Below, in pieces: positions 48,336-55,156 of a stretch of 64,000 nucleotides of DNA. A model generated the notes under the pieces. It made no database searches. It saw nothing but the letters and a program-made list of their open reading frames with translations, and had not been told where the DNA came from. Source of the stretch: an uncultured Oscillibacter sp. (GTDB lineage: Bacteria; Bacillota; Clostridia; Oscillospirales; Oscillospiraceae); assembly GCA_910585165.1 (NCBI GenBank), contig CAJUBX010000002.1:1-64000 (forward strand), read 5' to 3'. Within the stretch, counting starts at the first letter, position 1. The number at the start of each line of letters is the position of its first letter. Position numbers and translations under genes: made by a program.

Positions 48336-48626
48336 CTTTAGAATCCTTTCTGTATATACGGGGGTTGGCGGAAACCGGGCGGCAAACGCTCCGCTGGTTT
48401 GCCGCTCGGGGAAGGGAACGGCGGAAAAAGGACGCGGCTTTATAGCCGCGCCTTTTTGAAGGCTGGGGGCCTTGCTTCTGGTTTCTCCGCAGGGCGGAGA
48501 AATCAAATGAAATCATTTTTGCGGCGACATGCGCGTCACAAAAATTCCTTGACTTAGCCGCCTTGGGCGGCGTCACCAGTCCACAGACTGGTGGGGGGAA
48601 TCTAAAGGGGGGACGAAGTCCCCTCT
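48336..48626. other. 291-base gap with stem-loops between prfB and the MATE gene
   Basis: No gene is seen. On the minus strand after prfB come three stems in a row: GGGGAC/GTCCCC (48607-48630 region, kin to the one after abfD), CACCAGTC/GACTGGTG and GCCGCC/GGCGGC. Further on is a bidirectional terminator with arms AAGGACGCGGCT and AGCCGCGCCTT and flanking T runs (about 48430-48456). The remainder should hold the MATE promoter, which I cannot define. Confidence 0.55.
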
Positions 48627-49751
48627 TTACTTCTTCAATTCCCCCGTGGCCAGCTGGGTGAGATAGGCGTTGAGAAACCCGTCCAAATCCCCGTCCATCA
48701 CGCCGTCGATGTTGGAGGTCTCGAAGCTGGTACGGGTGTCCTTCACCATCTGGTAGGGCATGAAGACATAGGAGCGGATTTGGCTGCCCCACTCGATCTT
48801 CATCTGCACGCCCTTGATGTCGGAAATCTTCTCCGCGTGCTGCTGGGCTTTCAGCTCCAGCAGCTTGGCCCGGAGCATCTTCATGCAGTTGTCCTTGTTC
48901 TGGAACTGGCTGCGCTCCTGCTGGGAGGCCACCACAATGCCCGTGGGCCTGTGGATGAGCCGCACGGCGGAGGAGGTCTTGTTGACGTGCTGGCCGCCCG
49001 CGCCGCTGGCCCGGTAGACCTGCATCTCGATGTCCTCGTCCCGGATTTCGATGGACTCGTCGTTTTCCAGCTCCGGCATGACCTCCACGGCGGCGAAGGA
49101 GGTCTGCCGCCGGGCGTTTGCGTCGAAGGGGGAGACCCGGACCAGGCGGTGGACGCCGTTTTCGCTCTTCAAAAGGCCGTAGGCGTTTTCCCCCTCGATG
49201 GAGATGGCGGCGGACTTGATGCCCGCCTCGTCCCCGTCCTCGTAGTCCAGGATTTTATAGGTGAAGCCCTTCCGCTCCACCCAGCGGGTGTACATGCGGT
49301 AGAGCATCTGGGCCCAGTCCTGGGCCTCGGTGCCTCCGGCCCCGGCGTGGAACTGCAAAATGGCGTTGCAGCCGTCGTACTCCCCGGAGAGGAGGGTGGC
49401 CATCCGGCTCTCGGCAGCCCGGTCCTCCAAGGCGGCGTACTCGGCCTTCAGCTCCTCCAGAATCTCGCTGTCGTCGGCCTCCTGGCCCATCTCGCACAGG
49501 GCCGTCAGGTCCTCCCAGGAGGAGAGGAGCTTCTCCTGCTTGGCAATTTTATTTTGAAGCTGCTTGAGCCGCTGCTGGACCCTCTGGGACCGCTCCAGAT
49601 CGTTCCAGAAGCCGTCCTGGGCGGTCTCGTCCTCCAGCCGGGCGGCCTCCTGCCGGGCCGCGTCCATGTCCAGGGCGGCGGACAGCTCGTCCAGCTCCGG
49701 CTTGAGGTCCCGGAGCTTTTGTTTATAAGCGTCGTATTCAATCAAAGCCAT
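48627..49751 (-). CDS. prfB: Peptide chain release factor 2, without programmed frameshift
   Basis: ATG 49751 follows AAGGATGGAGA and gives 374 residues. The stop-codon-recognition tripeptide SPF is in VRVSPFDAN and the catalytic GGQ in SGAGGQHVNKT, so it is RF2, which releases at UGA and UAA. In most bacteria prfB contains an in-frame UGA near codon 25 that forces a +1 frameshift. Here the matching region (LSAALDMDAARQ) is read straight through, with CTGGACATGGAC in place of the CTTTGAC site, so autoregulation by frameshifting is absent. Confidence 0.96.
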   Translation of the reverse strand: MALIEYDAYKQKLRDLKPELDELSAALDMDAARQEAARLEDETAQDGFWNDLERSQRVQQRLKQLQNKIAKQEKLLSSWEDLTALCEMGQEADDSEILEELKAEYAALEDRAAESRMATLLSGEYDGCNAILQFHAGAGGTEAQDWAQMLYRMYTRWVERKGFTYKILDYEDGDEAGIKSAAISIEGENAYGLLKSENGVHRLVRVSPFDANARRQTSFAAVEVMPELENDESIEIRDEDIEMQVYRASGAGGQHVNKTSSAVRLIHRPTGIVVASQQERSQFQNKDNCMKMLRAKLLELKAQQHAEKISDIKGVQMKIEWGSQIRSYVFMPYQMVKDTRTSFETSNIDGVMDGDLDGFLNAYLTQLATGELKK

Positions 49752-49789
49752 GGCAAATTCTCCATCCTTACAGATTTCCCAGCCCATGT

Positions 49790-49818
49790 ATTATATAGGA
49801 GGGGAATTTATTTGTAAA
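49790..49818 (-). promoter_or_regulatory. Sigma-A promoter of prfB
   Basis: On the minus strand -35 TTTACA (49813-49818), a 17-base spacer and -10 TATAAT (49790-49795), about 38 bases before the start codon. Confidence 0.75.
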
Positions 49819-49922
49819 GAGAAACTTTTTCCGCAAACGCGGCGGCAAAAGGCGGCGGAATTCGACCGCCGCGGCCCGGCCTCCGGGGGCTTTTTTCGGA
49901 AATGATACCAAAATGTTGCCGC

Positions 49923-49968
49923 TTGTTCACAGTTTGTTCATGATTAGAGGAGGGCTTTCCGCTATGGT
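49923..49968 (+). promoter_or_regulatory. Promoter region of SLH gene 2 with shared TTGTTCAC / TATGGT architecture
   Basis: TTGTTCAC (49923-49930), then after two bases TTTGTTCAT, and TATGGT (49963-49968) exactly 40 bases from the first T, as upstream of SLH gene 1. No good -35 lies 17 bases before TATGGT, which suggests that an activator binding the repeated TTGTTCA boxes is needed. Confidence 0.6.
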
Positions 49969-50029
49969 ATAGAGAGTAGTATTATCGAATGCGAAGCATC
50001 CAATTTTCGGCAGGCACGGAGGTAAACTT

Positions 50030-53000
50030 ATGAACAATTTCTGGAAGAAAAAACTGCCGGCGCTTTTGCTGGCGCTGGCGCTTTTAGCGAGCCTGGCTCC
50101 CGCCGCTTTGGCGGATACCTGTAGCCACACGTGGGGAGAGTGGACGGTTTCAAAGGCCCCCACTTGCACCAGCGCTGGAACAGAAATTCGTACATGTACA
50201 AAGTGCGGCATCCCTGATACAGAGACAAAAACTCTTGATCCTACGGGAATCCATAACTACGATGTGACCGATACCGCAACCTGCGGCAAGGAGGGCGTAA
50301 AAACCAGTACTTGCAGAGTCTGCAAACAAGTGGACAAACAGGTCAGCCCTCCTACAGGAAATCATATTTGGAACAGCGGAGTTGTCACTAAAAACGCCAC
50401 TTGTACGGAAGCAGGCGAGCGAATCTATACCTGTAACACATGCGGAAAAACGCGGACAGAATCCATCTCTCCGCTGAATCACTCTGTAAACAGTACTACT
50501 GGCAAGTGTACCCGCTGCGGTCTTCAAATTAACTCTGCCGCCACGGTTACAGTCATCTTCATGAACGGCTCCAGCGAGTACAGCCGCCAGAACGTTGTTC
50601 TTAACGGCAACCCAAGCAACCCTGGAACCCCTGCCTATCCTGGCTCCGGTAAGGGATATACATTCAAGGGCTGGACCACCTCCAATCCGGGAACAAAAGC
50701 CCTTTACACAGGGCAGGCCATCGTTACTCCCACAAAGGCTGTCTCCGCTAATACCACTTACTATGCGGTTTATTCCACTTCCTCCAGCGCCGGGGAAATC
50801 GTTCTCCGGGTGGCCCCCAACAGCAAGGCGAACCTCAAGGTCTCCAAGTTCGAGGACCTTTTCAAGAAGCTCTGCGACACCAAAAAAGCGCCCCTGAGCG
50901 TGTACTTCTACCCCGAGAAGGACTACAGCAGCTTCCCCGGCGCCCTCCGCCGCAGCAGCACCGAGCTGAAGCTGAGCCAGCTGGAGGACCTGGTGTTCTA
51001 TTTCAGCGACAAGTCCGAGGGGGATTACGCCCTCAGCGTCCTGAGCTTCCAGGCAGACAAAAACGCCAAGGACGGCAAGGAGCTGGTCATCCCCTTTGAA
51101 ATCGTGGGAAGCAATGACGACTGCGAGGGGACGCTGCGCATCATCATCGACAAGGACGGCGAGGAGGGCGACGTGACCTACCGGGTGGCCCCCGGCTCCT
51201 CCGTCCCCTTCAGCCGCGCGGACTTCAACAAGGCCTACCAGACCCTGACCGGGTACAACGACGAAATCAAGTGGGTGGAGTTCGAGCCCGACAGCGACTA
51301 CACCGACTTCTCCGGCAAAATCCGGGTCCTGGGCAAATCCGATTTCAGCCTGCGCCAGCTGGAGAAGGCCTCCTTCTACTATAAGGACGACGATTACGGC
51401 GATTACGCCATCAACGATCTGGTTTTCGTGGCGGCCTCCAACGCCAAGGACGGCGACGCGCTGGAAATCCCCTTCACCGTCTGCTATGACAAGGACGACC
51501 AGGCCGAGGGCACGCTGCGGATTCTCATCGACAAGAACGGCTCCAAGGAGGTGGTCTCCGCCTCCGCCGCCCCCGGCGGCGAGGTGAAGCTGGACCGGAG
51601 CGCCTTCAACAAGGTGTTCCAGTACCTCTCCGGCGACAACAAGGCCACCGTCTACGCCGTGTCCTTCGAGGCCCCCAGCGAGTACAAGAACTTTGACGGC
51701 ACCCTCTACGCCGACGGGGACCGCCTCCGCCAGGCGGACCTGGCCCACGACGAAAACTGGTTCTACTACAACTCCAAGGACAAGGAGGAGCGGGACGATT
51801 ACCTGCTGGCGGACCTGACCTTTGAGGCGGACCGGGACGCCAGGGACGGCGACAGCCTGTCCATTCCCTTCCGGGCCTATTACGAGAACGACCGGGATTA
51901 CTACGAGGAGGGCACCCTCCGTCTCACCATTTCCTCCGGGGAGGGAGCCGTCGCCTATGAGACGGCCCCCGGCGGCACGGTGAATTTCTCCGCCGAGGAT
52001 TTCAACAAAGCCTACCAGTCCCTGTCCGGCGACAACCGCTCCATCCGGTACGTGGCCTTCGAGGCGGACAGCGATTACGCCGGCTTTGCCGGAAAGCTCT
52101 ATACCGGAAACACCCCCCTGGCCCGCACCAGCCTGGCCTATAACCAGGTGCGGTTCTACTACAGCAGCGCAAGCTACGGCACCTACGCCCTCAGCAGCCT
52201 CTCCTTCCGGGCCGACGCCTCCGCCAAAAACGGCAGCACCCTCACCATTCCCTTCCGGGCCTACTACGACGCGGACGAGTACGAGCAGAGCACGCTGAAG
52301 CTGACAGTGGGCTCCGGCGGCGACATCACCTATACCGTTACTCCCGGCAAGACGGTGAATTTTGACCGGAACAAGTTCGAGGACTTCTTCCGTGCGAATT
52401 ACGCCGGGTCCAGCCTGGACTACATTGTCTTTGACGAGCCCACCGCCTCCGAGTTCCCCAACTCCAGCGGCACCCTCTACAGCGGGTACGGCACCAGCTA
52501 CTCCGACTCCTTCACCCGCTCCGAGCTGGAGGACCTCTGCTTCTACTACGACGAGGACGACGCGGGCCGGGACGATTACGCCATCAACGACCTGACCTTT
52601 GCCGCCGCCAGCTCCTTCACCTCCGGCAAGGTCACTCTGCACTTCACCGCTTACGGCACCAGGGGCCAGGAGGCGGACGGCACGCTGGTAATCACTCCGG
52701 CCACGGCCTCCGTCACCTCCAGTTTGGTTGGCAGCGTGCGCTACGCCGTCACCACCGGCTCCAACGTCCAAATCAGCGCCGACGACCTGGCTCGGTATTT
52801 CAAGAGCGTTTATCCCGCTGGGTCGTTACAGTACATCACCCTGGGCGACGTGCCCGCCGCCGGGGCGCTGTATTACAACTATTACAGCGCCAGCCGCTAC
52901 GGCACCTCCGCCCGGGAGCAGATCACCGCCGCCAACCGCAGCCGCAGCTTCTACCGCAGCCCCGCGTCCTACAGCGAGTACGCCCTGACGGAGCTGACCT

Positions 53001-53956
53001 ATGTGCCCTCCGGGTCCAACTACTGCGCCAGCATTCCCTTCACCGCCTACGGCACCGGCGGCCAGTCCGCGGCGGGAGCCATTCTCATCAGCGTCACTAA
53101 CAAGGCCGTCTCCGAGGTTTACGGCCCCACTCCCAAGAATACCGCCGTCACCTTCCCGGCCTCCTCCATCGCCGCCGCCGTGGCCGCGGCCACGGGGATA
53201 ACCCCCAGCGGCGTGCAGCTTTTGCAGCTCCCCGCCGCCAACGTGGGCGCAATCTATGTGGGCAGCGGCACGGTTCCGGCCGACACCTCCACGGTCTACG
53301 GCTATAACACTGGCAGCCAGCAGCTGGGCCAGCTCCGCTTCGTGCCCCAGACGGGCTACACTGGCTCGGTGGAAATCCCCTACGCGGCGCTGAACGCCAG
53401 CGGCGTGCCCTATGCCTCCGGCGTGTTCTCCATGGGCGTTCTGAACGCCAACAAGAAGTTCACCGACGTCAACGCCGCCTCCTGGTGCTATAAATACGTC
53501 ACGGAGCTGGCGGACGCCGCCGTCATCGGCGGCTACTCCGACGGGAAGTTCAAGCCCGACAGCACCGTTACCTACGGCGCGGCCCTGAAGCTCATCATGC
53601 TGGCGGCGGGCTATCCCGAGCAGGCCCCCGTCCCGGGCGGCGGCACCTTCAGCGGCTACCTTGCCAAGGCCCAGGCCGACGGTCTGATCACCCGCAGCAA
53701 CGTGAACCTCAGCGGGCCCATTACCCGCCTCCAGGTGGCCCAGCTGGCCGCCGGAGCGCTGAAGCTGGACATCAACAACCTCTCCAGCGTAAAGCCCTTC
53801 ACCGACACCTCCGACGTCTATGTCCAGGCCCTGAACGCCGCGGGCATCGTGGGCGGCTATTTCAGCAACGGCGTCAGCACCTTCCGGCCCTCGGGCACCC
53901 TGACCCGGGGACAGGTTTCCGCCATCGTCTGGCGGATGCGGAACTACCGGAAATAA
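50030..53956 (+). CDS. Large SLH surface protein with Cys-rich repeats, InlB-like repeat and tandem repeat domain
   Basis: This 1308-residue secreted protein has a signal peptide (about 1-28). Residues 31-170 hold three Cys/His-rich units with CSHTWGEWTVSKAPTCTSAG and CTKCG-type ends. About 172-255 is an InlB B-repeat-like module (VTVIFMNGSS, YTFKGWTTS, TYYAVYS). About 258-1140 holds seven tandem copies of a ~115-130-residue unit. Each begins like VTYRVAPGSSVPFSRADFNK, has a ...FYYKDDDYGDYAINDLVF middle and ends like EGTLRILID, with divergence growing towards the C terminus. SLH modules follow at about 1143-1308. It should be fixed to the wall by the SLH modules. The role is unknown; adhesion or S-layer structure is likely. 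Confidence 0.88.
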   Translation: MNNFWKKKLPALLLALALLASLAPAALADTCSHTWGEWTVSKAPTCTSAGTEIRTCTKCGIPDTETKTLDPTGIHNYDVTDTATCGKEGVKTSTCRVCKQVDKQVSPPTGNHIWNSGVVTKNATCTEAGERIYTCNTCGKTRTESISPLNHSVNSTTGKCTRCGLQINSAATVTVIFMNGSSEYSRQNVVLNGNPSNPGTPAYPGSGKGYTFKGWTTSNPGTKALYTGQAIVTPTKAVSANTTYYAVYSTSSSAGEIVLRVAPNSKANLKVSKFEDLFKKLCDTKKAPLSVYFYPEKDYSSFPGALRRSSTELKLSQLEDLVFYFSDKSEGDYALSVLSFQADKNAKDGKELVIPFEIVGSNDDCEGTLRIIIDKDGEEGDVTYRVAPGSSVPFSRADFNKAYQTLTGYNDEIKWVEFEPDSDYTDFSGKIRVLGKSDFSLRQLEKASFYYKDDDYGDYAINDLVFVAASNAKDGDALEIPFTVCYDKDDQAEGTLRILIDKNGSKEVVSASAAPGGEVKLDRSAFNKVFQYLSGDNKATVYAVSFEAPSEYKNFDGTLYADGDRLRQADLAHDENWFYYNSKDKEERDDYLLADLTFEADRDARDGDSLSIPFRAYYENDRDYYEEGTLRLTISSGEGAVAYETAPGGTVNFSAEDFNKAYQSLSGDNRSIRYVAFEADSDYAGFAGKLYTGNTPLARTSLAYNQVRFYYSSASYGTYALSSLSFRADASAKNGSTLTIPFRAYYDADEYEQSTLKLTVGSGGDITYTVTPGKTVNFDRNKFEDFFRANYAGSSLDYIVFDEPTASEFPNSSGTLYSGYGTSYSDSFTRSELEDLCFYYDEDDAGRDDYAINDLTFAAASSFTSGKVTLHFTAYGTRGQEADGTLVITPATASVTSSLVGSVRYAVTTGSNVQISADDLARYFKSVYPAGSLQYITLGDVPAAGALYYNYYSASRYGTSAREQITAANRSRSFYRSPASYSEYALTELTYVPSGSNYCASIPFTAYGTGGQSAAGAILISVTNKAVSEVYGPTPKNTAVTFPASSIAAAVAAATGITPSGVQLLQLPAANVGAIYVGSGTVPADTSTVYGYNTGSQQLGQLRFVPQTGYTGSVEIPYAALNASGVPYASGVFSMGVLNANKKFTDVNAASWCYKYVTELADAAVIGGYSDGKFKPDSTVTYGAALKLIMLAAGYPEQAPVPGGGTFSGYLAKAQADGLITRSNVNLSGPITRLQVAQLAAGALKLDINNLSSVKPFTDTSDVYVQALNAAGIVGGYFSNGVSTFRPSGTLTRGQVSAIVWRMRNYRK

Positions 53957-53961
53957 CTGCC

Positions 53962-53992
53962 AAAGGGCCGCCCAAAGGGGCGGCCCTTTTTC
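53962..53992 (+). terminator. Terminator of SLH gene 2
   Basis: Arms GGGCCGCCC and GGGCGGCCC with a short A-rich loop, flanked by AAA and followed by TTTTT. Confidence 0.85.
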
Positions 53993-54029
53993 CTTCCGGC
54001 AATTTCTCCCCGGGAAAAACTTCCCGCCC

Positions 54030-54058
54030 TTGAAGCGGGGCGGGAGCTGTGCTATAGT
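54030..54058 (+). promoter_or_regulatory. Sigma-A promoter of the C39 peptidase gene
   Basis: -35 TTGAAG (54030-54035), a 17-base spacer and -10 TATAGT (54053-54058). Confidence 0.65.
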
Positions 54059-54092
54059 AGAGCCATAGGAACGCGTCAAAAGGAGAGCCGCC

Positions 54093-55100
54093 ATGCGCCA
54101 TCAGACCCAGGAACAGGCCCTGGAGGAGCTGCGCCGCCTGAAAAAGCGGCCCTCCTCCGGGAAGAAGAAAAAAATCCCCTGGCTCCGGTATGCCGCCGTA
54201 GTCCTCCTGGCCGCGGCCTGTATCGGCGGGGCGGAGCTGGCGGCCTGCCGCTTTTTCGCTCCGGCCCTTTACGAGGAGCTGACGGAGCCTGTGCGGCATG
54301 CGGCGGGAAAGGCGCTGGAGGCCGCCGGACGGGCCGGAACCGCGGCGGCGGAGAGGGCGGGGCAGGCCGCCGCCGCTCTGGCGGTCCGGGCCGGGGAGGC
54401 CCGGGCGGCCCTCCGGGACTGGATGGAGGAAGTCACCGCCCCGCCGCCGGAGCTCCTGGCGGAGGACGACTCCACCCTGGCCCAGCCGGAGGCCCCGCCG
54501 CCCAGGGAGATTCTGGACCCGCTGATCTCCGACCTCATCTTCCGGGAGGGGCAGGAGGTTTTAACCGGCGGCGGAGTGGACGTGGTTTACTTCAATCAGA
54601 CCGACGAGGCCCGGGCGGAGCAGACATACGGCTCCGATCCTCTGTCCACCCACGGCTGCGGCCCCACCGCCATGGCTATGGCGGTCTCCTCCCTGACGGA
54701 GGAGACGGTGGACCCGGCGGACATGGCGGCCCTGTGCGTCCGGCGGGGCTACTGGTGCAAAAGCCACGGCTCTTACCTCTCCATGGTCCAGGGTGTGGCG
54801 GAGGCTTACGGACTGGGCTGCCAGGTCCTGGACCCGGAGACTCTGGAAGCGGACGACCTTTACCTCCGCCTCTCTACCGGAGACATTGCCGTGGCCCTGA
54901 TGGCCAAGGGGCATTTCACCAAGGGGGGCCATTTCATCCTTCTGCGGGGCACAACTCTCAGCGGGGAGATTCTGGTGGCGGACCCTGCCAGCCGGGACCG
55001 GAGCCTCATTCCCTGGGATTTGTCCCTGATTTTGGAGGAGCTGTCTCCCAGCCGCCACAACGGCGCGCCGCTGTGGGTGCTGTCCAGGCCAATCGGCTAA
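54093..55100 (+). CDS. Membrane-anchored C39-like cysteine peptidase
   Basis: This 335-residue protein has a basic cytoplasmic N terminus, one membrane helix at about 31-50 (YAAVVLLAAACIGGAELAA) and an Ala-rich helical stalk to about 115. A Peptidase_C39_2 domain follows at about 165-330. The catalytic cysteine is in THGCGPTAMAMAV, the histidine in GGHFILLRG and the aspartate in VADPASRD. It should face outwards and cleave peptides or surface proteins. It follows the SLH gene with its own promoter and terminator, so it may process surface proteins, but no specific partner is shown. Confidence 0.85.
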   Translation: MRHQTQEQALEELRRLKKRPSSGKKKKIPWLRYAAVVLLAAACIGGAELAACRFFAPALYEELTEPVRHAAGKALEAAGRAGTAAAERAGQAAAALAVRAGEARAALRDWMEEVTAPPPELLAEDDSTLAQPEAPPPREILDPLISDLIFREGQEVLTGGGVDVVYFNQTDEARAEQTYGSDPLSTHGCGPTAMAMAVSSLTEETVDPADMAALCVRRGYWCKSHGSYLSMVQGVAEAYGLGCQVLDPETLEADDLYLRLSTGDIAVALMAKGHFTKGGHFILLRGTTLSGEILVADPASRDRSLIPWDLSLILEELSPSRHNGAPLWVLSRPIG

Positions 55101-55101
55101 A

Positions 55102-55131
55102 AGGAAGGCCCCCTTTTAAGGGGGCCTTCCT
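55102..55131. terminator. Bidirectional terminator between convergent genes
   Basis: Arms AGGAAGGCCCCC and GGGGGCCTTCCT with loop TTTTAA, between the C39 peptidase gene and the fusion gene on the opposite strand. Confidence 0.75.
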
Positions 55132-55156
55132 CTGTCTTATATCTTAGGGCCCTGCC

